This document shows, piece after piece, positions 8,102 through 15,842 of a DNA stretch of 64,000 nt. The position numbers and the translations under genes are program-made. The notes under the pieces were generated by a model, which ran no database searches, was not told the DNA's origin, and saw nothing but the letters and a program-made list of their open reading frames with translations. This DNA is from JBJYKD01 sp049310025 (lineage in GTDB: Bacteria; Bacillota; Thermosediminibacteria; Thermosediminibacterales; Tepidanaerobacteraceae), in assembly GCF_049310025.1 (NCBI RefSeq), contig NZ_JBJYKD010000008.1, positions 1-64,000 of the forward strand. Reading direction: 5' to 3'. Within the stretch, counting starts at the first letter, position 1. Each line of letters starts with the position of its first letter.

Positions 8102-9624
8102 AAATTGATTTTGAAGAAAATAACACCGGCATATATGCTCTTGAAGCCATTGACATCCATAAGGCCTTTTTTAAAAATGAGGTGCTTAAAGGTGTAACAG
8201 TTAAAGTTAAAAAAGGAGAAGTACTGGGCCTTGTGGGATCCAACGGGGCCGGCAAGTCGACACTAATGAAGATAATAAACGGCGTCTATAAAGCAGACAG
8301 CGGTATTATAAAAATAAACGGAGAAAAGGTGTATTATAAAGACGTACAGGGAGCAAGGGCCAGCGGAATAGCGATGGTATACCAGGAATTCAGCCTCGTT
8401 CCAACCATGACAGTTGCCCAGAACCTTTTTCTTGCGGAGGAGCCAAAAAAAGGACTTTTTATTGATGACTCTACCTGCATTAAGAAGGCCCAGGAGGCAT
8501 TTAAAGATTTCAATGTGGAAATTGACCCGAGAACTTATGTGGAAGACCTTTCTATAGGAAACCAGCAGATAGTGGAAATAGTAAAGGCATTGATCCGGAA
8601 ACCTGCGGTTTTGATACTCGATGAGCCTACCGCATCCCTTACGCAAAAGGAAATAAACAGATTGTTCGATTTTATAAAACGATTGAAACAGCAGGGAATA
8701 GCCATAATATTTGTTTCTCATCATCTGCGGGAAATAACGGACATTTGCGATAGGGTTGTGGTGTTGCGGGATGGCAGGGTTTCGCTGGACGATTATGTTA
8801 AAAATGTAGAAATACAGCAAATAATACAGGCCATGATCGGGCGAAAGGTAACAACGTATGAATACATTCCGCCGAAAACAAATATTTCAAGAAATCAGCC
8901 AATTTTGGAGGTCAGAGGGCTAAAGTGGCGTGATAAGATCAATGATGTAAGTTTTGCCGTATACCCGGGAGAAATAGTCGGGATAGCCGGTTTGCTGGGA
9001 AGCGGCCGCACAGAAATACTGAAAAATATTTACGGGCTTTACAGACCCGAAAAGGGTGAAATAATAGTAAATGGCCAGATTTTAAAAATCAACGGTCCAT
9101 GGGACGGAATAAAGCACGGTTTATTTCTTGTTCCTGAAAACAGGCGTAAAGAAGGAATAATAGCGGGTCAATCCATAAGACATAACATACTCCTGCCGGT
9201 GTGGAGAAGGTTAAAGAAAAGATTGTTTATCGATGACGGGAAAGGTAAAAAAATAGCTACGGATCTAAGCCAAAAATTAAATATAAAAATGGTTGACACC
9301 GAACAATATGTTGAAGTGCTTTCCGGCGGGAATCAACAGAAAGTGGTTTTTGCAAAAAGTCTTGTCACAGGACCCAAAGTACTGCTGCTCGATGATCCGA
9401 CCGTCGGTATTGATGTTGAGGCTAAAAATGAAATAGCAAATCTTATCCGCAATATTGCCGACGAAGGCAATGGTGTATTGCTTGTGTCCTCCGAAATGGA
9501 AGAGATGGCTCGACTGGCGGACAGAGTGCTTGTTTTAAGACAAGGTAAAATTATTCGTGAATTATCTAGATGCAAAGGAGATATTATAACAGAAGAAACC
9601 CTGACCGAAGCCATTCAACTATGA
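8086..9624 (+). CDS. sugar ABC transporter ATPase, two nucleotide-binding domains (RbsA/MglA-like)
   Basis: The protein has 512 residues with two fused ABC domains. Domain 1 has Walker A GSNGAGKST, signature LSIGNQQ and Walker B LILDEPTASL. Domain 2 has the degenerate Walker A GLLGSGRTE that is normal for RbsA, then LSGGNQQKV and LLLDDPTVGID. The TTG start at 8086 lies inside the end of the upstream gene; ATG at 8095 is an alternative that overlaps its stop by seven bases. It powers the importer formed with the permease at 5922 and the lipoprotein at 4604. Its own stop overlaps an ATG (ATGA at 9621), which seems to start a truncated second permease. Confidence 0.92.
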   Translation: MAGMVKIDFEENNTGIYALEAIDIHKAFFKNEVLKGVTVKVKKGEVLGLVGSNGAGKSTLMKIINGVYKADSGIIKINGEKVYYKDVQGARASGIAMVYQEFSLVPTMTVAQNLFLAEEPKKGLFIDDSTCIKKAQEAFKDFNVEIDPRTYVEDLSIGNQQIVEIVKALIRKPAVLILDEPTASLTQKEINRLFDFIKRLKQQGIAIIFVSHHLREITDICDRVVVLRDGRVSLDDYVKNVEIQQIIQAMIGRKVTTYEYIPPKTNISRNQPILEVRGLKWRDKINDVSFAVYPGEIVGIAGLLGSGRTEILKNIYGLYRPEKGEIIVNGQILKINGPWDGIKHGLFLVPENRRKEGIIAGQSIRHNILLPVWRRLKKRLFIDDGKGKKIATDLSQKLNIKMVDTEQYVEVLSGGNQQKVVFAKSLVTGPKVLLLDDPTVGIDVEAKNEIANLIRNIADEGNGVLLVSSEMEEMARLADRVLVLRQGKIIRELSRCKGDIITEETLTEAIQL

Positions 9625-9704
9625 AAAAACTTTTAAAATGGCTTGCGCTATCTAAAGTGCTTGAGTTCATCACGACCGTCGGCAGATACAAAATCTTTCA
9701 CAAA
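9621..9704 (+). pseudogene. possible 5' stub of a second ABC permease
   Basis: An ATG at 9621 overlaps the ATPase stop as ATGA, the usual arrangement for a coupled downstream gene. The reading frame begins MKKLLKWLALSKVLEFITT, basic and then hydrophobic, like the N-terminus of RbsC-type permeases. Similarity ends before about 9705, where the promoter of the glycine cleavage operon begins; the frame then runs into the riboswitch. If real, a deletion joined the operon tail to the gcv control region. The match is short and needs comparison with relatives. Confidence 0.35.
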
Positions 9705-9706
9705 AC

Positions 9707-9735
9707 TTGCTATTTTATAAGAAATGTGGTAATAT
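9707..9735 (+). promoter_or_regulatory. sigma-A promoter of the gcv operon
   Basis: TTGCTA at 9707-9712 and TAATAT at 9730-9735 are 17 bases apart. Transcription would start near 9742, about 25 bases before the first glycine aptamer. Confidence 0.6.
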
Positions 9736-9765
9736 TTATTCAAACTATACGGTTAGGGATGACAT

Positions 9766-9912
9766 GGGCGAGAGAGACCCGGACGACGGGCGCCGAAGGG
9801 GTAAGCCTCATATAAGGTGAAACTCTCAGGCAAAAGGATCGCCTCTGGACCTGCCTCTGGAGAGCTCAAAGCGCCGAAGATGACAATCTTTCAGGCAAAA
9901 GGACAGAGGTTC
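9766..9912 (+). promoter_or_regulatory. tandem glycine riboswitch
   Basis: Two glycine aptamers follow each other. The first has GGGCGAGAGAGACCC, CGCCGAAGGGGTAAGCC and GAAACTCTCAGGCAAAAGGA (about 9766-9848). The second has CTGGAGAG, GCGCCGAAGATGACAATCTT and CAGGCAAAAGGACAGAGG (about 9851-9909). These are the conserved cores of the gcvT RNA family. The closing helix of the second aptamer, CCTCTG with CAGAGG at 9904-9909, shares bases with the 5' arm of the terminator at 9905-9966. Glycine binding should therefore hold the terminator open and switch the operon on. Confidence 0.95.
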
Positions 9913-9966
9913 TAAGCTTAAATGTCTTGATTTACGATATTTACGCTTGGGACCTCTTTATTTTTT
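9905..9966 (+). terminator. riboswitch-controlled terminator before gcvT
   Basis: AGAGGTTCTAAGC at 9905-9917 pairs with GCTTGGGACCTCT at 9945-9957 over 13 positions (two G-U), followed by TTATTTTTT at 9958-9966. Its 5' arm overlaps the closing stem of the second glycine aptamer, which makes it the expression platform of an ON switch. Confidence 0.85.
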
Positions 9967-10024
9967 ACCTTAAAAAGCGGATGTAACTGTTTCCGGTTTT
10001 TATTGAGTGAAGGAGGGGAGAAGA

Positions 10025-11113
10025 ATGTTAAAGAGGACTCCGTTATACGATGAACATGTAAAGCTAAAAGCCAAAATGACGGAATTCGGCGGCTATGAGA
10101 TGCCAATCCAGTACACCTCCATCATTGAAGAACACATGGCGGTGAGGACAAAAGCCGGCGTCTTCGATGTATCCCACATGGGGGAGATACTGGTGGAAGG
10201 CGGGGGTGCGGCCGAATTTTTGAACGGCCTGCTGACAAATGACATCTGCCTGTTAAAAGACGGCGGGGTTCAGTACACCGTCATGACTTACGATAACGGG
10301 GGAACGGTGGATGACCTCCTGGTGTACCGCTTGCAAAATGACCGCTATCTTCTGGTGGTAAACGCCTCGAATAAGGATAAGGACTTCGAGCACATAAAAA
10401 AATACGCAAGGGGCGATGTTAGCGTCCGGGACGTCAGCGATTCATACGGTCAGATCGCGCTTCAGGGGCCGGGGAGCCCGGCTTATATAGAAAAACTTTT
10501 GCCCGCGCCGGACATCCGACCTTTTTCATTTACAACACTGAAATATCAGGGCAAGCCTCTTATGGTTTCCCGCACGGGTTACACCGGCGAGGACGGATTC
10601 GAAGTCTACGGGCCGCCGGATGTTATAAAAGAACTTTTTGAAAAGTTTGTAGAATCCGGGGTGGTCCCCTGCGGCCTCGGCGCCCGTGACACCCTCAGGT
10701 TTGAAGCGGGCCTGCCTCTTTACGGCCACGAACTGGCGGAGGACATCACCCCGGTGGAGGCGGGCCTCGAAAGGTTTATAAAATTCCACAAGCATTTCCC
10801 CGGCAGGGACGCCCTTTACCGCCAGGTCAATGAAAATACCGGCAGGAGGCTTGTGGGCCTGAAGCTCCTGGAAAAAGGCGTGCCCCGGCAGGGGTATAAA
10901 GTTTATTTCGGCGACGAGGAGGCAGGATATGTGACCTCGGGCAACTACGGGCCGTATGTGAGGGAATACCTGGCCCTGGCGCTGGTGGATGTGCAGAAAA
11001 TCCCCGGATGGAATGCATCGGGGAAATATGCCGACATCCCCTTACTGGAGATAGAAATTCGCGGCAAAAGACACAGGGCGCAGGTGACGCCCAAAAACTT
11101 TTTAAAATTGTAA
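10025..11113 (+). CDS. gcvT: glycine cleavage system T protein (aminomethyltransferase)
   Basis: The protein has 362 residues from the ATG at 10025, six bases after AGGAGGGG; an upstream in-frame GTG at 10007 precedes that site and is rejected. It begins KRTPLYDEHVKL and has FGGYEMPIQY, VFDVSHMGEI, SRTGYTGEDGFEVY and CGLGARDTLRFEAGLPLYG, all signatures of GcvT. It transfers the methylene unit of the aminomethyl-lipoyl arm of GcvH to tetrahydrofolate and releases ammonia. It is the first gene after the glycine riboswitch, followed by gcvH, gcvPA, gcvPB and lplA in one transcription unit. In the reverse direction the system can make glycine from CO2, ammonia and methylene-THF. Confidence 0.97.
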   Translation: MLKRTPLYDEHVKLKAKMTEFGGYEMPIQYTSIIEEHMAVRTKAGVFDVSHMGEILVEGGGAAEFLNGLLTNDICLLKDGGVQYTVMTYDNGGTVDDLLVYRLQNDRYLLVVNASNKDKDFEHIKKYARGDVSVRDVSDSYGQIALQGPGSPAYIEKLLPAPDIRPFSFTTLKYQGKPLMVSRTGYTGEDGFEVYGPPDVIKELFEKFVESGVVPCGLGARDTLRFEAGLPLYGHELAEDITPVEAGLERFIKFHKHFPGRDALYRQVNENTGRRLVGLKLLEKGVPRQGYKVYFGDEEAGYVTSGNYGPYVREYLALALVDVQKIPGWNASGKYADIPLLEIEIRGKRHRAQVTPKNFLKL

Positions 11114-11164
11114 TTAAACAAACTGGCTGAATACAAAATTATTAAGAGCAAGGAGGAGATTTAA

Positions 11165-11551
11165 ATGAGCCATGTGCCCGAAAATTTAAAGTACACCGAA
11201 GAACACGAATGGATACTGGTGGAAGGACGCAGGGGGAGGATAGGCATTACCGATCACGCCCAGGACGCCTTGGGAGACGTGGTCTATGTTGACCTCCCCG
11301 AAGTCGGGGCCAGGGTTGAGAAGGGCGAGGCCTTCGGCGCGGTGGAATCGGTTAAGGCGGCTTCGGACATATACGCCCCAGTGTCGGGAACCGTGGTGGA
11401 GGTAAACGAGGCTTTAAAGGACAATCCCGAACTGGTAAACAAAAGCCCCTATGACGAAGGTTGGATGATAGTCGTAGAAATAGACGATGAAAGCGAGCTG
11501 GACGATCTTTTAAGCCCCGCGGATTACGAGAAACTGCTGGAAAGGGAGTAG
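11165..11551 (+). CDS. gcvH: glycine cleavage system H protein
   Basis: The protein has 128 residues. The lipoyl-accepting Lys64 lies in AVESVKAASDIYAPVSG, and the N-terminal YTEEHEWI and ITDHAQDALGDVVYVDLP segments are classical. GcvH carries the lipoyl arm between the P, T and L proteins. The start follows AGGAGGAG. No gene for the L protein (dihydrolipoamide dehydrogenase) lies in the window. The lipoate ligase at the end of the operon can load the lipoyl group. Confidence 0.98.
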   Translation: MSHVPENLKYTEEHEWILVEGRRGRIGITDHAQDALGDVVYVDLPEVGARVEKGEAFGAVESVKAASDIYAPVSGTVVEVNEALKDNPELVNKSPYDEGWMIVVEIDDESELDDLLSPADYEKLLERE

Positions 11552-11555
11552 TGCC

Positions 11556-12887
11556 ATGAGGTACACCAGCCACGCGCCTTTTCAGGTGGAAGAGATGCTG
11601 AAAGCGCTGGGGATAAGGGATATCGACGAACTTTTCGCCGATATCCCGCCGGAGGTAAAGCTAAAGAGGGAGCTGGACCTCCCCGGGGCTTTAAGCGAGG
11701 TGGAAATAGAGAGGGAGTTTCAGGCTCTTGAGAAAGAAAACAGGGCTTTCGAGTTTGTAAATTTCATGGGCGCCGGAGCCTACGACCACCACGTGCCGGC
11801 GGTGGTCAGGGCCGTTGTGGGGCGTTCTGAATTTTACACCTCATACACCCCATATCAGCCTGAAAGGAGCCAGGGGACCCTGGCGGCCATATTTGAATAC
11901 CAGACCATGATGGCCAATTTGACCGGCATGGACGTGGTCAACGCCTCGGTTTACGACGGGGCTTCCGGCCTCGCCGAAGCCGTGCTAATGGCGTGCGACA
12001 TTAAAAGAAAGGGCAGGGTGGTAATCTCAGGTGCCGTACACCCCGAATACATTGAAACCGCAAAGACTTACGGGTTCGGATACAACAAGGAAATAACCGT
12101 TGCGCCTTACACCGCCGCCTATGAAACGGACTGGGATCGGGCGGAAAGGCTGGCGGATAGGGAAACCGCAGCCCTGGTCGTGAGTATGCCCAACTTTTTC
12201 GGAGTTCTCGAAGATGTAGAAAGGGCAAGGCAAATAGCGGAGCAAAAGGGCGCGATGTTTATCGTCGTCGTCAATCCCATTTCCCTGGGTATTTTAAAGC
12301 CGCCCGGAGATTACGGTGCAGATATCGTGGTGGGCGAGGGCCAGCCCCTGGGCAATCCCCTGAATTTCGGCGGCCCTTACCTGGGGTTCATGGGAGCCAG
12401 AGCCGAATATGTCCGGCGCATGCCCGGCCGTATAGTGGGCCAGACGGTGGACGCCGAAGGCAAAAGGGTTTTCGTCCTCACCCTCCAGGCCCGGGAGCAG
12501 CACATCCGCAGGGAAAAGGCCACCTCCAACATCTGTTCCAATGAGGCGCTGAACGCCCTGGCGGCCACCGTATACCTTTCTTATCTCGGCAAAAAGGGCT
12601 TAAGGGATGTGGCCTACCATTCCCACGCGAAGGCAAGGTATTTTATCGGCGAGATTAAAAAGAGCGGCAGGGCCCGGGTCGTAAACGATAGGGTGTTCAA
12701 CGAAGTGGCGGTAGAAGTTGACGACCTGGAAAAAAGATACGGTGAAGCCCTGGCTCGAAAAATCCTTCCCGGCGTGCGCCTTGACCGGTTTTATCCCGAA
12801 GAGAAAAACCGCCTCCTGGTGGCATTTACGGAAAAGCGCACAAAACAGGAGATAGACATGCTGCTTGAAACACTGGGGGTGAGATAA
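11556..12887 (+). CDS. gcvPA: glycine dehydrogenase (decarboxylating) subunit 1
   Basis: The protein has 443 residues, the N-terminal half of the split P protein found in Firmicutes and archaea. Family segments are NFMGAGAYDHHVPAVV, FYTSYTPYQPERSQGTL, GMDVVNASVYDGASGLAEA and KATSNICSNEALNAL. Together with subunit 2 it decarboxylates glycine using PLP and passes the aminomethyl group to lipoyl-GcvH. It begins four bases after gcvH and its stop abuts the gcvPB start, so the two subunits are translationally coupled. Confidence 0.97.
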   Translation: MRYTSHAPFQVEEMLKALGIRDIDELFADIPPEVKLKRELDLPGALSEVEIEREFQALEKENRAFEFVNFMGAGAYDHHVPAVVRAVVGRSEFYTSYTPYQPERSQGTLAAIFEYQTMMANLTGMDVVNASVYDGASGLAEAVLMACDIKRKGRVVISGAVHPEYIETAKTYGFGYNKEITVAPYTAAYETDWDRAERLADRETAALVVSMPNFFGVLEDVERARQIAEQKGAMFIVVVNPISLGILKPPGDYGADIVVGEGQPLGNPLNFGGPYLGFMGARAEYVRRMPGRIVGQTVDAEGKRVFVLTLQAREQHIRREKATSNICSNEALNALAATVYLSYLGKKGLRDVAYHSHAKARYFIGEIKKSGRARVVNDRVFNEVAVEVDDLEKRYGEALARKILPGVRLDRFYPEEKNRLLVAFTEKRTKQEIDMLLETLGVR

Positions 12888-14348
12888 ATGGGTGACATAC
12901 GGCAAACACAAGACATTCCCCTCATATTTGAAAAATCCCTGCCCGGCAGGGAAGGGTTTCGCCTGGACACGCCCGATGTGCCGCCGGTGGATTTATCGCA
13001 GACTATAGGCGACGGCCTCCTGCGGGAAACACTCGACCTGCCGGAGGTTTCGGAACTGGATGTGGTGAGGCATTACACCGGCCTTTCAAAAATGAACTTC
13101 GGGGTGGACGACGGTTTTTACCCCCTCGGCTCCTGTACCATGAAATATAACCCCAAAATCAATGAAGAGGTGGCGGCGCTCCCGGGCTTTACCGGGCTTC
13201 ATCCCTACGCGCCGGAAGAGCTCTGCCAGGGCACTTTAAAGATAATGTACGACATGCAGAGGTTCCTTTCGGAAATAACGGGCATGGATTATTTCACCCT
13301 GATGCCCGCTGCCGGTGCTCACGGCGAGCTTACGGGAATACTCATCATAAAGAAATACCTGGAGACGAGAGGAGAGCGCCGGACAAAGATTATCGTTCCC
13401 GACTCCTCCCACGGCACCAACCCCGCCACCGCCAAAGAAAGCGGATTTGAGATAGTGAAAGTAAAATCACGGGAGGATGGCCTGGTGGATGTGGAGGAAC
13501 TGGAGAAGCTGGCCGGTGAAGATGTGGCGGCACTGATGCTTACAAATCCCAATACCCTGGGCCTTTTTGAAAGGGAAATCCTCAGGATATCGGAAATCCT
13601 GCATGAAAAGGGTGCGCTGCTTTATTACGACGGGGCGAACCTCAATGCCATAATGGGGATAGCGCGTCCGGGCGATATGGGATTTGATGTGGTTCATGTA
13701 AATCTTCACAAGACCTTCTCCACCCCTCACGGCGGCGGAGGCCCGGGTTCCGGCCCGGTGGGCGTCAAGGCCTTTTTGAGGGACTTTCTGCCAAGACCCG
13801 TTGTGGAGAAAAGAGAGGGCGGGTATTACCTTGAATACAATCTGCCCCACAGCATCGGCAGGATAAGGGCTTTTTACGGGAATACAGGGGTGGTTCTCAA
13901 GGCCTACGCCTATATAAGGGGCCTGGGCGCTGGGGGGCTCAAAGAGGCGAGTCAAATCGCCACCCTCAACGCCAACTATTTGAAGAAAATGATTGAAGAC
14001 ATGTTTGAGTCTCCCGTAAAATCCGTGTGCAAGCACGAGTTTGTCGTGAGCGCTAAAAGCTGGAAGGAGCGCTTCGGCGTGAAAGCCCTCGATATCGCCA
14101 AGCGCCTGCTGGACTACGGCTTCCATCCGCCCACAATCTACTTTCCGCTCATTGTCGAGGAAGCCCTGATGATAGAGCCCACCGAGACCGAGAGCAAGGA
14201 TACGCTGGACGAGTTCGTACGCGCCCTGCGCCGGATTCACAGGGAAGCCTCCGAAAACCCGGACCTATTGAGAGACGCCCCCCACACCATGCCATGCCGG
14301 CGGGTGGACGAAGTAAAGGCCGCCAGGGAAATGAAGTTGAAATATTAA
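12888..14348 (+). CDS. gcvPB: glycine dehydrogenase (decarboxylating) subunit 2
   Basis: The protein has 486 residues, the PLP-binding half of the split P protein. The Schiff-base lysine is Lys275 in VNLHKTFSTPHGGGGPG. DSSHGTNPATA, YDGANLNAIMG and IEPTETESK are further family blocks, and YPLGSCTMKYNPK lies near the N-terminus. It starts directly after the gcvPA stop. With GcvPA it forms the decarboxylase of the glycine cleavage (or glycine synthase) system. Confidence 0.97.
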   Translation: MGDIRQTQDIPLIFEKSLPGREGFRLDTPDVPPVDLSQTIGDGLLRETLDLPEVSELDVVRHYTGLSKMNFGVDDGFYPLGSCTMKYNPKINEEVAALPGFTGLHPYAPEELCQGTLKIMYDMQRFLSEITGMDYFTLMPAAGAHGELTGILIIKKYLETRGERRTKIIVPDSSHGTNPATAKESGFEIVKVKSREDGLVDVEELEKLAGEDVAALMLTNPNTLGLFEREILRISEILHEKGALLYYDGANLNAIMGIARPGDMGFDVVHVNLHKTFSTPHGGGGPGSGPVGVKAFLRDFLPRPVVEKREGGYYLEYNLPHSIGRIRAFYGNTGVVLKAYAYIRGLGAGGLKEASQIATLNANYLKKMIEDMFESPVKSVCKHEFVVSAKSWKERFGVKALDIAKRLLDYGFHPPTIYFPLIVEEALMIEPTETESKDTLDEFVRALRRIHREASENPDLLRDAPHTMPCRRVDEVKAAREMKLKY

Positions 14349-14393
14349 TCGACAATATCAATTTTCATATCATTGCAGGAAAGGAAAGTGCCC

Positions 14394-15383
14394 ATGCTAT
14401 ATATAAGAAACGACTCTAATGATCCCTATTTCAATATGGCACTGGAAGAATATGTTATAAAATCCATGGACCCCTCAAAGGAGTACTTCATTTTATGGCA
14501 GAACCGCCCGGTGGTGGTCATAGGCAAGAATCAGAACGCCATCGAGGAGGTCAACCTGGAATATGTCCGGAAAAACGACATTGCCGTGGTGAGGAGGCTG
14601 TCCGGCGGCGGGGCCGTTTACCACGACCTGGGCAATGTTAACTTCACCTATGTGGTGGACTACCGGCCGGAGGACTTCAACAGCATCGAGAGATTCGCCC
14701 GGGCGGTGGTCAAAGCCCTGGAAAAACTCGGCGTAAATTCCGAATTTACCGGCAGGAACGACATTACCATTGACGGCAGGAAGATATCCGGCAACGCCCA
14801 GTACCTGTACAAAAAGCGGCTGCTCCATCACGGCACGCTGCTTTTTGACTCCGACGTGACAAGGCTTTCTCAGGCGCTGAATGTAAAACCCCAGAAGATT
14901 TCATCAAAAGGTGTAAAATCCGTCAAAAGCCGGGTGGCCAACATCAGGGAGTACCTGAAAGAGGATATCAGCATCGAGGATTTTAAAGAACTGGTTGTAA
15001 AGTATATATTCGAAGTGGAGGGCCAGCCCGTAACCGAATACCGCCTGACCCCTGAAGATTTGAACCAGATCACCCGCCTGAGGAATGAAAAATACGCCAC
15101 ATGGGAATGGAACTTCGGCACATCTCCCGAATTCGACCTGACAAAATCCCGGCGCTTTGACGGCGGTGAAGTGGAAGTAAGGATCAATGTGAGGGACGGG
15201 CGCGTCACCGCCATCAAGTTTTACGGGGACTTCCTGAGCATGAGGGATGTATCCGAAGTGGAAGAAAAGCTGAAGGGCCTCCGCTACAGGGAAGAGGACA
15301 TGCGGGAGGCCCTCGGCGCGATGAATTTAAAAGAATATTTCGGCGCTATAAGCCTGGAAGAGCTGATGAGCGTTATATTGTGA
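14394..15383 (+). CDS. lplA: lipoate-protein ligase A
   Basis: The protein has 330 residues from the ATG at 14394, nine bases after AGGAAAGG; a TTG at 14373 is upstream of that site. The N-terminal biotin/lipoate ligase domain holds VVRRLSGGGAVYHDLGN and DGRKISGNAQY, and a C-terminal accessory domain of about 90 residues starts near YATWEWNFGTSPEF, as in LplA. It attaches free lipoate through lipoyl-AMP to lipoyl domains. Sitting at the end of the gcv operon, its obvious partner is GcvH Lys64. Being under the glycine riboswitch ties cofactor loading to demand. Confidence 0.93.
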   Translation: MLYIRNDSNDPYFNMALEEYVIKSMDPSKEYFILWQNRPVVVIGKNQNAIEEVNLEYVRKNDIAVVRRLSGGGAVYHDLGNVNFTYVVDYRPEDFNSIERFARAVVKALEKLGVNSEFTGRNDITIDGRKISGNAQYLYKKRLLHHGTLLFDSDVTRLSQALNVKPQKISSKGVKSVKSRVANIREYLKEDISIEDFKELVVKYIFEVEGQPVTEYRLTPEDLNQITRLRNEKYATWEWNFGTSPEFDLTKSRRFDGGEVEVRINVRDGRVTAIKFYGDFLSMRDVSEVEEKLKGLRYREEDMREALGAMNLKEYFGAISLEELMSVIL

Positions 15384-15482
15384 GGACGGGGGTGAGGCGT
15401 CCGTTAAAAAAGGCGGCGAACACCCCTTAAAAATGGCGGCGGGAGACGCCCTATACAAAAAATACGACCGGCGAAAAATACG

Positions 15483-15512
15483 ACCGGCGGGCAATTTTGC
15501 CCGCCGGTTTTT
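15483..15512 (+). terminator. Rho-independent terminator of the gcv operon
   Basis: ACCGGCGGGCAA at 15483-15494 pairs with TTGCCCGCCGGT at 15497-15508, a GC-rich 12-bp helix whose innermost pairs must open, followed by TTTTTG. Short partial repeats of ACGACCGGCG precede it. Confidence 0.85.
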
Positions 15513-15529
15513 GCGTGCGCCCGGCATGG

Positions 15530-15732
15530 GCGAGCTTTTGCAGTTAAAGTCTGTTACGTGGCCCCAGAAGCGGCCGTTAGCTTAACAGTAAGGGTATCTA
15601 CCATGAAGTCGGGTGCCCACCGAAGACGGCCGGTGGTAAGTTTGTAAAACTATCAACGACAGCAGAAAAACCCCCAAGTGGGCCTACCTTGGAAAATTAG
15701 CGGTAAAACCGCAAGGGGCAGAGAAAAGCGAG
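15530..15732 (+). ncRNA. candidate structured RNA, possibly raiA-motif class
   Basis: This 200-base stretch lies between two transcription units and has no convincing open frame. Several helices can be drawn: GCTTTT 15534-15539 with AAAAGC 15724-15729 as closing stem; CTGTTA 15551-15556 with TAACAG 15583-15588; CCACCG 15617-15622 with CGGTGG 15631-15636; GCGGT 15700-15704 with ACCGC 15708-15712. GCCCAC at 15615-15620 can instead pair with GTGGGC at 15678-15683, a possible pseudoknot or switch. Size, position and the stretch GAAGTCGGGTGCCCACCG recall the raiA-motif RNA of Firmicutes, but that is from memory and unverified. It is not RNase P, tmRNA, SRP RNA or 6S RNA as far as I can see. Confidence 0.5.
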
Positions 15733-15842
15733 TTTATTTTTCTTTTTGCTAAAAACAAGCGTTTTTGAAGGGAAAAATGCGGAACCATAGAATTATATTA
15801 AATTAAAATACTTTATTGAGTGACATTGAGGGGGAAATAAAA

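Noticed and set aside
13467..14240. 257-codon open frame on the minus strand
   Set aside because: Antisense shadow of gcvPB in GC-rich coding sequence.
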